The notes under the pieces are model-generated. The model did no database searches. It was given only the letters and a program-made list of their open reading frames with translations, and was not told the origin of the DNA. From positions 24,942 through 88,941 of the IMG/VR virus record IMGVR_UViG_3300049846_002100: a stretch of 64,000 nt of DNA; one strand, given 5' to 3'. The position numbers and the translations under genes were made by a program. The stretch comes from a virus. Each line of letters begins with the position of its first letter. Position 1 is the stretch's first letter. Shown here piece by piece: positions 17,318 through 25,400 of the stretch.

Positions 17318-17385
17318 CGTGGGTTCCTGCGGGTTAGGTAGGCGCGAAGCGCTCAGCCTGGCTGACTTATCAATGGAACTTCGCA

Positions 17386-18153
17386 GTGATTGAATGGACG
17401 ACCTACCTCCAGCTTCCATTTATGGACCAACTCACGTTGACCATGGGAAGCGCAGAAGGGGCCCTAAAAACGGCCGCCAAGTTGGTAGGGGTATCCGAAT
17501 CTGAGTATCGGCGCCGGATTCAGACGGAGAAGTGGTGCTCCTTCTGCAAGGACTGGCGAACCCTCAACCTTTTCACAAAAGATCGTTCCCGCTCGGACGG
17601 TCTCAGTACCGTTTGCCAGGTGTGTCGTTCAACGCGATGTGCGCGAGACCGGCCTCGTCGACGGGAACGCGAACAACGGCCTGTGTTGAACGAGAAGATG
17701 CGTGAATGGAAAGCAAAACACCCCGAGAAGGTGGCACAAACACAAGCAACGTACAGGGCTGCCCATCGCGAGGCTTTGAATGAAATGCAAAAGGCACGAT
17801 ACAGGACGGATCCGGAACGACACAAGGAGACATCGCGCCGGAGCCGTCTCGCCAAGTTCGCCCACTACTTGGTGGTGTGAATCAAGAGGAGGGCCAAAGA
17901 ACGTGGGATTGCATTCAACTTAGAGCCGTCGGACATCGTGCTCCCTGAGCGGTGTCCTATCCTCGGAATCGAGTTGACTCCTACCGGGAGAGGGCAAAGA
18001 GACAGCGCCCCCAGTTTAGATCGCATACGACCGGAAGAGGGGTATGTAAGGGGCAACGTTCAGATCATCTCGATGCGAGCCAACCGAATCAAGAACGACG
18101 CCACGGTCGACGAACTCGAAAAGGTCTTGGCGTTTATGAGGAGAGGCAAATGA
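17386..18153 (+). pseudogene. HNH endonuclease split by an in-frame TGA
   Basis: One reading frame interrupted once, by TGA at 17878-17880. Before it: WCSFCKDWRTLNLF and CQVCRSTRCARDR (zinc ribbon), then the WKAKHPEKVAQTQATYRAAH repeat type. After it, in the same frame: IKRRAKERGIAFNLEPSDIV, CPILGIEL, SLDRIRPEEGYVRGNVQIIS and MRANRIKNDAT, the catalytic HNH part of this phage family. The family reads straight through here, so the stop separates DNA-binding from catalytic domain. A second start at 17938 (ATG not preceded by a clear ribosome site) could make only the HNH half. The last 4 nt overlap the ATG of the lysin gene. Confidence 0.75.
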
Positions 18154-19277
18154 CAACAGCCACCGACATAAAGTGGAGTTCATACTTAGGGTGGGAGGGT
18201 CCGTTCTTCGCCGGTCTCCCTCAGGCCAAGTTCAAGTTGCCTCCCAATCCGACGGATGCCTGGCGAGTGCTGGCGGTTGTCGTGGCTGCGGAGGGCGGCA
18301 ACCTGTCGGCGATCAACGGTTACGACCGAATGATCCTGTCTGCTGGAGCTATCCAATCCGGAGAAGCTGGCCTCTTCGGGGTTTCGGAGCTTCTCGGGGC
18401 GATCCTGACCGCCAAGCCGTCCCTCCGGGATCGACTACAACCCTGCTTGGACGCCTCGGACGCAGAGTTCAAGCAGCGACCCGACGGACGTTGGCGGTTC
18501 TTTTTCCGGGACACGCGAAGCGAGGTCAACACAATCCCCGAACAACAACAGCTCTTCAGGCTGCACGCCACCGGGGAAAAAGGCACGTGGGACGACGCCT
18601 CCAAGGAACACGCAAAGGCGTGGGCCGCTGCGGTAGCCGATGTCCTCGCGGATACAGATGTACAGTCAGTTCAGATCGAGTGGACACTCCCGCGGCTGTA
18701 CACGTACGCGCTCAAGGATGCGAAGACCCTCCTCTTCGGACCCAACGAGCCGCAAAACAACGATAGTTGGGTCGGAGTGGCGCGAGCCATCTTCTTGTCC
18801 TTCGCCGTCAACCTACCTGCGGTTGCTTCAGCACAGCTCGTCGAATACACGCAGAACGCAACGGAGCCCAAGTGGTCGCGTGAGTGGACCATCGGACTCT
18901 GCCGACAGCTTGTGTTTGGGCCGAAGATCGCAATCTACCCGCGCCGCTGGAACGACAAACGGCCCGTGCTCGAAGCGGCCTATGGTGTCGATCTTCCCGA
19001 CTTTGCGGCCGACCTGGAAAAGTGGCGCAAAGAGAACGACATCGAAGAGCCCACACCAGGTGGGCCCCCCGACTTCACGGACACGAAGACGATCCAAGAG
19101 GAGCTTCTAGCTGCTGGTCTGGACCTCGGCCCCGCTGGAGCTGACGGCCTCTACGGCAACGCGACTCGCGCCGCCGTGAGGACCTTTCAGCAGATGAACG
19201 GGATCGAGGTCACGGGCTCAGTTGGCCCGTTGACGCGGAAGAAGCTCGTCGAGCGGTGGCTTGAGCGCCACCGTTGA
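18150..19277 (+). CDS. cell wall hydrolase with C-terminal peptidoglycan-binding domain
   Basis: 375 aa. ATG overlaps the upstream stop (ATGA) and has GAGAGG before it; the frame is open upstream but that part belongs to the HNH gene in another frame. Residues 315-370 form a PG_binding_1 domain (TIQEELLAAGLDLGPAGADG, LYGNATRAAVRTFQQMNG, PLTRKKL). The N-terminal 290 residues contain VVAAEGGNLSAINGYDRMIL and AIQSGEAGLFGVSELLGA, reminiscent of phage muramidase-type enzymes in which the catalytic Glu follows the AAEGG strand; I could not name the family. A second lysin beside the M15 endolysin. A hairpin at 19307-19339 may end its transcript. Confidence 0.68.
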   Translation: MTTATDIKWSSYLGWEGPFFAGLPQAKFKLPPNPTDAWRVLAVVVAAEGGNLSAINGYDRMILSAGAIQSGEAGLFGVSELLGAILTAKPSLRDRLQPCLDASDAEFKQRPDGRWRFFFRDTRSEVNTIPEQQQLFRLHATGEKGTWDDASKEHAKAWAAAVADVLADTDVQSVQIEWTLPRLYTYALKDAKTLLFGPNEPQNNDSWVGVARAIFLSFAVNLPAVASAQLVEYTQNATEPKWSREWTIGLCRQLVFGPKIAIYPRRWNDKRPVLEAAYGVDLPDFAADLEKWRKENDIEEPTPGGPPDFTDTKTIQEELLAAGLDLGPAGADGLYGNATRAAVRTFQQMNGIEVTGSVGPLTRKKLVERWLERHR

Positions 19278-19279
19278 CC

Positions 19280-19684
19280 TCAGCTCTCTGACTTCTCGGA
19301 CTCCGCCACGAGAGCCTCGAAAACGTCGAGGCTCTCGTGCGTTTCAGTAACCTCGGGCTTCGGCTCCGTCTTGGGCTCGACCTTCGGTTCCACCTTCTCG
19401 GCTTTGGCCTTCTCCGCCTTGCCCTTCTTCGTCTTGGGAGCTTCGACAACCGGCTCGGCCTTCTTGGCCTTGGGGGCCTCGCCGGAGCGCACCTTTTCGA
19501 CCTTGTCGATCAGGGCTAGGAGATGCGACGGGGAAAACGCTGCAACGTCGGCCGACACATCCTCTCCTGCTTCCTCCGCGAGTGCCGAGACATAGTGCTC
19601 CGAACGAGCGACTTCGTACCCGTGCGCTTGCGCAAAGAGGCAGCGGCTCTTCAGGTCAGCCAAATCAGCGGAATCGAGCGGCAT
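19280..19684 (-). CDS. unknown protein with Lys/Ala/Glu/Pro-rich tail
   Basis: 134 aa from the ATG at 19684, preceded by GGAGA (an ATG four codons upstream lacks a ribosome site). N-terminal 70 residues: helical, with ADLKSRCLFAQAHGYEVARS and SPSHLLALIDKVEKV. The remainder is a repetitive charged tail (KKGKAEKAKAEKVEPKVEPK), histone-H1-like in composition, but it contains many Glu and ends with an acidic stretch. Function unknown. Its stop is 2 nt from that of the convergent lysin gene. Confidence 0.6.
   Translation of the reverse strand: MPLDSADLADLKSRCLFAQAHGYEVARSEHYVSALAEEAGEDVSADVAAFSPSHLLALIDKVEKVRSGEAPKAKKAEPVVEAPKTKKGKAEKAKAEKVEPKVEPKTEPKPEVTETHESLDVFEALVAESEKSES
19307..19339 (+). 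terminator. 14-bp hairpin inside the convergent gene, likely terminator of the lysin transcript
   Basis: Perfect stem CACGAGAGCCTCGA / TCGAGGCTCTCGTG with a 5-nt AAACG loop, 30 nt past the lysin stop, followed by CGTTT. It is embedded in the last codons of the opposite-strand gene (residues spelling THESLDVFEALVAES). Serves best as a plus-strand terminator; it could also stabilise the minus-strand mRNA end. Confidence 0.6.
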
Positions 19685-19748
19685 CGTCTTCTCCATGCTA
19701 GGTTGCAGGGTATCCGACGTACGCCGCTCGATAAAAGGGTTCTGCGCT

Positions 19749-20495
19749 TCAGCGCACCGAACCTAGCAGAGGTTCGTACCCGACATGACGAGTAGGCGAA
19801 GGCAGATCCGCCGGCACGCTTTCGACCTCGGGTATCCCACCCGCATCGAGCGGAATGAGCGAGAGCGCAGTAGCGTCTTGCATCGGGACGGGGTGGTCCT
19901 TGTACCAACGCTTCGCCAAGACGAAGCGATTCGTGGACTCCTTCACCCCGCGACCACACGAGCCTGACGCGTACACACGAAGCCGTTCGGACTCGGGTAG
20001 AGGACCACACGCGTTGAAGGACATCTTCGCGATGCGTAGACCAGCCGTGAGGCACTTCTTCCGGTCCTGGAGAAGCTCTTGCCCTGTCCACCCGATCTCG
20101 ACCTCGTTCGGGGGATCCTTGTCGATAGCGAACCGCTGCTTGACCTTGTTCCACGGCCACGTGCGGCCGGATCCGGTCTGGATCTGCATGAGACAAAAGC
20201 TACGACCGTGGTCGCCACGACCGGCAGCGATTCCGAAGTCCACGTCGCGTCGAAAGTCCGACTCGAACCGCATCATGCTCAGCACGAGAGCTGCGGTTTT
20301 GGCGCGCCCGTCGGGGCCAGCGAAGAGTGGTTTCGTCTCTGGTGCGTAAACGACATCCACGAGATCGCGGGCAATCGATTCATAGCGAGCCAATGCCCCC
20401 TCCTTCGTCTCTCGATCACCTTCCGCGAAATGCCTCCGATCCGGGGGCGCCACCGCGACGATGAAAGAGAGGACCCAAGCGATGATAGGTTCCAC
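19749..20495 (-). CDS. exported lytic transglycosylase-like protein
   Basis: 248 aa from GTG 20495, with GAGGAGGT 5 nt upstream. N-terminal hydrophobic segment IIAWVLSFIVAVAP acts as signal or anchor. The SLT-type core follows: Glu78 in MRFESDF, then GRSFCLMQIQ at 97-106, and later GLRIAKMSFNACG and YASGSCGRG. It would cleave glycan strands in the periplasm, either as an endolysin held in the membrane by its N-terminal segment or as an envelope-associated entry or lysis factor. No holin gene is recognised next to it. Confidence 0.72.
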   Translation of the reverse strand: MEPIIAWVLSFIVAVAPPDRRHFAEGDRETKEGALARYESIARDLVDVVYAPETKPLFAGPDGRAKTAALVLSMMRFESDFRRDVDFGIAAGRGDHGRSFCLMQIQTGSGRTWPWNKVKQRFAIDKDPPNEVEIGWTGQELLQDRKKCLTAGLRIAKMSFNACGPLPESERLRVYASGSCGRGVKESTNRFVLAKRWYKDHPVPMQDATALSLIPLDAGGIPEVESVPADLPSPTRHVGYEPLLGSVR

Positions 20496-20795
20496 GCGTA
20501 CCTCCTCGATCAGTTCGGCTCTCGGGTACTAAGAGCCGAGGTTCCCCCTGGCAGTTCAGAGGGTGTTAGTGTTGGTCATGAGACGTGCCTCATGTGGTGG
20601 TGGGGCGTCGCTTCTAACCGGAACGTCGGCCAACAGGCAAAGAAAAAATGCCTACCGCCTGGACACGAGGGGTCAACCACAGGTCACAACCCCTGGAATT
20701 TGGGCGCGTAGTCTATGGTTCAGAAACTAGCGGCATGCGTCTTGCTGTCCGCTTCCTCGTGTCCCAGCTCATCGCGTTGGTGTACATGACCGCCC
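20496..20795. other. 300-nt intergenic region between divergent genes
   Basis: Holds the GAGGAGGT site of the transglycosylase gene, an 8-bp hairpin TCGGCTCT/AGAGCCGA with a 9-nt loop (20515-20539), and near its right end a GGTGTACA motif. A short frame beginning MRLAVRFLVSQLIAL (from 20734) is open but overlaps the next gene and was not called. No tRNA or terminator was found. Confidence 0.5.
20779..20786 (+). promoter_or_regulatory. GGTGTACA start-proximal motif
   Basis: GGTGTACA ends 9 nt before the GTG at 20796, the usual spacing for this motif. There is no Shine-Dalgarno between them, so the motif is the main argument for that GTG start. Confidence 0.45.
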
Positions 20796-21269
20796 GTGGG
20801 CCAATTCGTTCTTTCGTTCGAGGTCGTGAAGCGCATGCACGAGATGGTCTATGGCGATCCGCCACAGGCAGAGCATCTTCGTCTCTACGAAGCTTTCCCC
20901 GAGCACCGGGGCTTCTCGGATCAATCCGAGAGCGTGCCGCGCTTTGAAGCTGCGCTTCACTTGGCGCTACTTCAGACGATTCCCCCAGAGGGAACGCAGG
21001 GCACGTTTCGACGCTCGTATCTGCTCCTGCCGCGTACCCACCAAACGTGGGCGCTAGGGCAAGTGAAGTCGATCGCAGAGCGTATGTTCGCCGGGTTCAA
21101 GACCAGGCGTCAGATCCCTCTAGCGAAGAGCATAGGGAAGTGCTTCGAGCACATGGTTACAGGACATCACGTACTCCAGATGCACGGTGAGCCAGAGGCG
21201 TGGGTCGCCTTCGGGTTCACGCTGTCGGATCCGCTACCTTCGTGGCTCGGAAAGAAACTCTTGCGGTAG
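20796..21269 (+). CDS. unknown protein, 157 aa
   Basis: Starts at GTG 20796 (a stop lies just upstream in frame; an alternative is ATG at 20835, giving MHEMVYG). Composition is that of a globular protein: FEVVKRMHEMVYGDPPQAEH, ALHLALLQTIPPEG, SIGKCFEHMVTGHHVLQMHG and a short hydrophobic end LPSWLGKKLLR. No family recognised. Runs in the same direction as the following three genes. Confidence 0.6.
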   Translation: MGQFVLSFEVVKRMHEMVYGDPPQAEHLRLYEAFPEHRGFSDQSESVPRFEAALHLALLQTIPPEGTQGTFRRSYLLLPRTHQTWALGQVKSIAERMFAGFKTRRQIPLAKSIGKCFEHMVTGHHVLQMHGEPEAWVAFGFTLSDPLPSWLGKKLLR

Positions 21270-21274
21270 CAAAC

Positions 21275-21282
21275 GGTGTAGG
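21275..21282 (+). promoter_or_regulatory. GGTGTAGG motif, longer spacing
   Basis: GGTGTAGG lies 21 nt before ATG 21304, matching the second spacing class (20-24 nt) seen at the IF-1, PolA and DUF2997 genes. Confidence 0.4.
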
Positions 21283-21303
21283 AGCCCACTAGACTCGCGA
21301 ACC

Positions 21304-22203
21304 ATGGGTTCTTCTCACGATTCCGCTGTATTCCGCTGCCGGCGGCCGCTCGATCCAATCGAGGAGGACGACGACCCTCCGGCAAGTCAGAAGCACATAG
21401 TGCCCACAAAACTGCGGGAATGGGTTCAAGACCTCGACGAAACAGATCGCCCGGTTGCGCAAACTCTCCCCGGCGATCCGAGCCAACAAACGCGTCTGAT
21501 CCAAGCGCTCCTGGCTGACGTATCACCGCATGTAGTGTTGGCGGCACCCGACATCGGGGTTGAAGCGTTGACGGAGCGGTTGAAGCATCTACCCGTGCCG
21601 GGCGGGGAAGCACTCGGGTTACCCGTCGATCTCCCGTGGCAGCTCTTCTGGGCGCTCGTGTTCACGAACCCTTTGGTCGTGCCGGAGCCACTGCGAACGC
21701 ACGTGGACAACTCGTTCATGCTGGCGGCGGAGCTTCACAAGGTTCTGTGGGAAGCGCGCTTTCTTGTTCGTGAGGGTACTACCACCGCCGAGTTGCAGCG
21801 GTTTGGTGGCGCCGTGATGTCATGGGCGACCGGGGCCAAACTAACACCAGACGAGAAGCGATGGCTAGCCCCCTTCGCGCTGGTGCACGAAGTGCAGTTC
21901 CCCGACGAGAGAATGGATGCCCTCGGGTTTTTCCTTACCCTCTGCCGCCAGAATGAGCTACTGGAACGAGCCTTCGTTGTTGTCCGGGGGCTCGAAGAAG
22001 CCGTGCGGAGGCGAGACCGTGGCGCCATCCGCGGCCTCTCATTCATGCTCTCGAACGCCAAACGGTGGGCCCACCTCGGCGACTACCCCCTCGCGTTCAT
22101 CATCCCGTTCAACGCAGACGTTTGGGGCTCGCGTCTCCGGCGTATAGATGCCTCATTGCACGAAATTGTAGCTGAAGGTCTCGTCTGGACAGAGAGCGAC
22201 TGA
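21304..22203 (+). CDS. unknown protein, 299 aa
   Basis: ATG 21304 (MGSSHDSAVF) is chosen over the open upstream frame because that part is antisense-like low-quality sequence overlapping the previous gene. Helix-rich: LREWVQDLDETDRPVAQTL, LIQALLADVSPHVVLAAPD, PWQLFWALVFTNPLVVPEPL, a charged middle and FIIPFNADVWGSRLRRIDAS. No motif recognised. Its stop overlaps the start region of the zinc-finger gene by one base spacing, so the two are co-transcribed. Confidence 0.62.
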   Translation: MGSSHDSAVFRCRRPLDPIEEDDDPPASQKHIVPTKLREWVQDLDETDRPVAQTLPGDPSQQTRLIQALLADVSPHVVLAAPDIGVEALTERLKHLPVPGGEALGLPVDLPWQLFWALVFTNPLVVPEPLRTHVDNSFMLAAELHKVLWEARFLVREGTTTAELQRFGGAVMSWATGAKLTPDEKRWLAPFALVHEVQFPDERMDALGFFLTLCRQNELLERAFVVVRGLEEAVRRRDRGAIRGLSFMLSNAKRWAHLGDYPLAFIIPFNADVWGSRLRRIDASLHEIVAEGLVWTESD

Positions 22204-22204
22204 G

Positions 22205-22708
22205 ATGAGTTCTGCCGTCGAAGACGTTGACATGGATGACACCGCAGCGGAGTTTCCGGGCCGTCGGTACGATCTGAAGTGCCCCGACTGCGGCGGTTCT
22301 TTGATGATGCGTCGGTCCAGCAAGTTCGGACGGCCGTTCTATGGATGCACGAAATTCCCAGAGTGCCGTGGCTGCCATGGCGCTCATTTCGACGGCTCTC
22401 CGTTGGGCACCCCCGGAGACCGCGCTACTCGTGAGGCCCGGAAGCGAGTACACGAGCTTTTCGACAAGGTGTGGAAGAACCGCCTCGTCCATGACCGAAA
22501 GACCGCATACAGATGGCTCACGAAGGCCCTTGGGCTCTCGGTTGAGATGGTCCACATCGCGCGGTTGACGACCGAGCAGTGCTCGGAGCTTCACGGCAAA
22601 GTGCTCAAGCAATGGCCTCAGCTACGAACAGTGTGGGACCGCCTGCTGAAGGATGATGTTCTCGATGAGCTGATCCTCAACATCGACGACCCAAACGACT
22701 ACCACTGA
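22205..22708 (+). CDS. topoisomerase-type zinc-finger protein
   Basis: 167 aa. Residues 26-56 hold CPDCGGSLMMRRSSKFGRPF followed by YGCTKFPECRG: the four-cysteine zinc finger found at the C-terminus of type IA topoisomerases and in stand-alone proteins of the zinc-finger-containing domain family. The rest (ARKRVHELFDKVWKNRL, RWLTKALGLSVEMVHIARLT) is the helical part usual in those stand-alone proteins. It probably binds DNA or RNA; the biological role is unknown. Confidence 0.78.
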   Translation: MSSAVEDVDMDDTAAEFPGRRYDLKCPDCGGSLMMRRSSKFGRPFYGCTKFPECRGCHGAHFDGSPLGTPGDRATREARKRVHELFDKVWKNRLVHDRKTAYRWLTKALGLSVEMVHIARLTTEQCSELHGKVLKQWPQLRTVWDRLLKDDVLDELILNIDDPNDYH

Positions 22709-22736
22709 CAAGTCCTTCTATCGACAATCTTGGTTG

Positions 22737-23255
22737 ATGGTCGAGGTCTTCCGCACACGAGACGTAGTCGTCTTCATGAAGGGTGACGCCTACCCCGTCG
22801 CGCTGAACGCAACCCTTCTCGCTCAGGGATGGGCCGGCGGCCAAGGCGTGCAGTGGGTGGACTCACCGCACGATGAGTTCTTGGTCGGGCGTTCAACCGG
22901 ACATTACGGGGGCTTCCTGCTTTGGGGGTCCGATGAGGATTCGGACCGCCTGACCACGATCACACAATACCAAGTGGCCTCAGGCCATGGTGTTCTCGGT
23001 GTAGGTGGGTGGGTGATCTCTACGCGGACGTACGAAAAGTACACTTGGGCGTCCCGTCAAGCGGGGCCTCTCGTCGAGAACGTGTTCACGCCGGGACAGA
23101 GACTCGTCTTCAGCCTCCGGGGGTTATGGACCCCCGAGGACGAGTGGACTCTCGCTGGCGACGCTAGAGCCCCGAACGGGTTTTTCATCGCGAACGTTGT
23201 AAAAGCCCCCTCAGCCGAAACGAACGGATTCGTCACGCTTCAGACGAGCATCTAG
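22737..23255 (+). CDS. unknown protein, 172 aa
   Basis: Starts at ATG 22737, directly after an alternative TTG. Beta-rich sequence with many Gly and aromatic residues: VVVFMKGDAYPVALN, DEFLVGRSTGHYGGFLLWGS, QYQVASGHGVLGVGGWVIST. No family recognised. Stop codon TAG shares bases with the stop codon of the convergent gene at 23252. Confidence 0.55.
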   Translation: MVEVFRTRDVVVFMKGDAYPVALNATLLAQGWAGGQGVQWVDSPHDEFLVGRSTGHYGGFLLWGSDEDSDRLTTITQYQVASGHGVLGVGGWVISTRTYEKYTWASRQAGPLVENVFTPGQRLVFSLRGLWTPEDEWTLAGDARAPNGFFIANVVKAPSAETNGFVTLQTSI

Positions 23256-23695
23256 TTGTCGGCGATCCGCCTCGCTTGCGCCAAGCCGCGGGCGAACTCG
23301 ATGAGGCTGTGCACCTCGGCCTCAAGGTTACGCATCGCGATGTCGGCCATGAACTTGTCGTGCTCTGTGGCTTCCTCGTCGGTTGCCTTCCGACGAAGAC
23401 GCTCACAGTGCAGGTCCGCTTTCCCCACGCGAAGCATGAGCATCTCGATCGTTTGGGACAGCATGTCACGGATCTCTCCGTCTTGCTGTTGACCGTGACT
23501 GACGAAGTTCACGTTCGGGTGTGCCCGTGCAATCGCCTCCCAAAAGGCTTTGGCGGCCTCATCGGGCTGGTAGTCTCCTTCGTACAGAACGACGCCATCG
23601 GGCCGGATACGTACGGTGAACTGTCCCTTCACGCCAAAGACGACCTCCCCTTCGGCCGCCTGGAGAGTCGGCTCCGTCTCTTCCTTCTCGGACAT
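23252..23695 (-). CDS. unknown protein, 147 aa
   Basis: ATG 23695 (MSEKEETEP) follows GGTGTG; a GTG one codon earlier is possible. N-terminal beta strands (VVFGVKGQFTVRIRPDGVVL) and then long helices (MLSQTIEMLMLRVGKADLHC, EHDKFMADIAMRNLEAEVHS). Probably an oligomeric or accessory protein; function unknown. Convergent with the gene before it and followed by the PLD lipoprotein upstream on the same strand. Confidence 0.58.
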   Translation of the reverse strand: MSEKEETEPTLQAAEGEVVFGVKGQFTVRIRPDGVVLYEGDYQPDEAAKAFWEAIARAHPNVNFVSHGQQQDGEIRDMLSQTIEMLMLRVGKADLHCERLRRKATDEEATEHDKFMADIAMRNLEAEVHSLIEFARGLAQARRIADN

Positions 23696-23707
23696 CACAC
23701 CAACTCC

Positions 23708-24301
23708 TTAACGCTTCGCCGGCGTCGCGTGGTCCTTATGGGTTTCCCAGTTGCTTGTGTATGAAGTAGCGAGGTCACTGTTGTCCCAGACAAACACGCA
23801 GTTTTCCCCGTTGCGCTTTTGCGCTGCCGCCGTGTAGTTGAACGAACCCGTCTCGACGTGCTTGCCATCTACGATGATGACCTTGTCATGGGCGATAGCA
23901 TGTTTGGCGTCGATCAACGTAGGGACCTTGCCAGCAAGAAGCACAGGTAGCTTCGAATACTGGTCCTCCACGTTGCTTCGGTCGAGGATGACCTGAACGT
24001 CGATCTCGTTCGCCTTCGCTTGCACGAGCGCTTGGGCAACAGGCTCAGATGTGAACCCGTACGCCTGAAGACGGATGCTCGTCCGAGCTGAGCCAATGAA
24101 TGCCACGATCAAATCGGTACATGCCGGGCGGTCTTCTGTCGCCGGGGAGAATGCCACCTCGATCTTCGGCTTCGGGCAAACAGGCGCCGGAGGAGGCGAT
24201 GTTGCCGCTGTCGGTCGGGTTGCCGATACGGTCGGGACTGGCGCCCCCCGCAGACATCCGGAGAGCGCGAACGCGAAAAGGGCGGTATACTTTAGGGTCA
24301 T
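23708..24301 (-). CDS. phospholipase D-family lipoprotein (Nuc-type)
   Basis: 197 aa. Signal peptide with lipobox LSGC (Cys16) predicts a lipid-anchored envelope protein. A Pro/Thr-rich linker is followed by a single PLD domain: SARTSIRLQAYGFTSEPVAQ and the HKD motif HDKVIIVD at 138-145, then GSFNYTAAAQKRNGEN. One-domain enzymes of this kind (Nuc family) dimerise and act as nonspecific nucleases or phospholipases. An exported nuclease could destroy DNA of competing phages or act on membranes. Its ATG overlaps the ATG of the divergent nucleotidyltransferase gene by two bases. Confidence 0.85.
   Translation of the reverse strand: MTLKYTALFAFALSGCLRGAPVPTVSATRPTAATSPPPAPVCPKPKIEVAFSPATEDRPACTDLIVAFIGSARTSIRLQAYGFTSEPVAQALVQAKANEIDVQVILDRSNVEDQYSKLPVLLAGKVPTLIDAKHAIAHDKVIIVDGKHVETGSFNYTAAAQKRNGENCVFVWDNSDLATSYTSNWETHKDHATPAKR
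24284..24291 (+). promoter_or_regulatory. GGTATACT start-proximal motif
   Basis: GGTATACT, 8 nt before ATG 24300; contains a good TATACT. It lies inside the signal-peptide codons of the divergent PLD gene. Confidence 0.5.
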
Positions 24302-25400
24302 GTTCAACTGGTCCGATGTTTACAAGGGTAACCTAGAATGGCTTCCCGAACGCACGATTTACATCACTCGACACGGGTCACACGCGTACGGGACCAATAC
24401 ACCGACGAGTGATCTTGACCTTCGCGGGATCGTGATCGCACCGAAGCCCTACTACCACGGGTTCATGCAGAAATTCGAGGGCTGCGTTCAGAAGCCCCCT
24501 CAGCCCGACTTCGCCACGTTCGAGATCCGCAAGTTCTTCAACCTCGCGGCCGACTGCAACCCCAACGTGTTGGAGCTGCTCTACACGGACCCGAGCGACC
24601 ACCTCCTCGTCACCCCGGTGATGGAGCGGCTCTTCGCTTTTCGGGACATGTTCCTGTCCCGAAAAGCGAAGCACACGTTCTCCGGCTACGCCATGTCGCA
24701 GTTGAAGCGGATCCAAGGCCACTACCGCTGGCTGAAGGATCCCCCGAAGGCCCCTCCGAAGCGCGAGGACTTCGGACTTCCCAACGAGACACTCATCCCG
24801 GCGGATCAACGCGCTGCCGCGGAAGCCTCCATCAGGGACAAAGTCAACTCATGGGAGCTGGACTGGCTCGAACCCTTCGACCCCGACGAGCGCATTTTCA
24901 TCCAGGAGCAGTTCGCGCGCCGACTAACAGAGATCACGATGTGGTCCGACGACGAGGCCGACGAGAAGGTCTGGCTCTCTGCGGCCCGATCGATCGGCCT
25001 CGACGACAACTTCATCCTGCTCATGCAGCGCGAGCGGCAGTACACGGGGAAGCAGCGTGAGTGGGAGCAGTTCCAGAAATGGAAGAAAGAGCGGAACGAA
25101 GACCGAGCCATCCTTGAAGCCAAGTTCGGGTACGACACGAAGCACGCGACGCACCTCGTTCGGCTCATGCGTATGTGCCGTGAGATCCTCATTGAGGGCA
25201 AGGTCTACGTGCGCCGTCCCGACGCTGAGGAGTTGCTCGCCGTTCGTGCCGGACGATGGACCTACGAAGAGTTGTTGATCTGGGCAAAGCGTCAGGACGA
25301 ACTTCTCACCGAGGCCATGAAAGTCAGCATCCTCCCCAAGGAGCCGAACCGCGCCTCCCTCGATGCTATCTGTATCCAGCTCGTGGAGATGATGCTCTAG
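24300..25400 (+). CDS. RlaP-type nucleotidyltransferase
   Basis: 366 aa. Polymerase-beta-type nucleotidyltransferase at the N-terminus: GSHAYGT at 26-32 followed by DLDLRG at 38-43, the GS..D.D signature; then VLELLYTDPSDHLLV and helical regions with RKAKHTFSGYAMSQLKRIQG, as in the RlaP-like family also found in many phages. The reaction is transfer of a nucleotide to an unknown acceptor, possibly tRNA or a small molecule. Start set at 24300, sharing bases with the divergent start codon; the open frame further upstream lies over the PLD gene. A plausible partner of the 2H phosphodiesterase at 26556 in RNA repair, which is inference. Confidence 0.82.
   Translation: MFNWSDVYKGNLEWLPERTIYITRHGSHAYGTNTPTSDLDLRGIVIAPKPYYHGFMQKFEGCVQKPPQPDFATFEIRKFFNLAADCNPNVLELLYTDPSDHLLVTPVMERLFAFRDMFLSRKAKHTFSGYAMSQLKRIQGHYRWLKDPPKAPPKREDFGLPNETLIPADQRAAAEASIRDKVNSWELDWLEPFDPDERIFIQEQFARRLTEITMWSDDEADEKVWLSAARSIGLDDNFILLMQRERQYTGKQREWEQFQKWKKERNEDRAILEAKFGYDTKHATHLVRLMRMCREILIEGKVYVRRPDAEELLAVRAGRWTYEELLIWAKRQDELLTEAMKVSILPKEPNRASLDAICIQLVEMML

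Noticed and set aside
17938-18153. Independent small HNH gene starting at ATG 17938
   Set aside because: In the same frame as the upstream part and continuous in family features, so treated as one gene broken by TGA rather than two genes.
20648-20947. Plus-strand frame starting MPTAWTRGVNH and its inner MRLAVRFLVSQ signal-like start
   Set aside because: Runs across the better-supported GTG 20796 gene in another frame; arginine-rich shadow composition after the first part.
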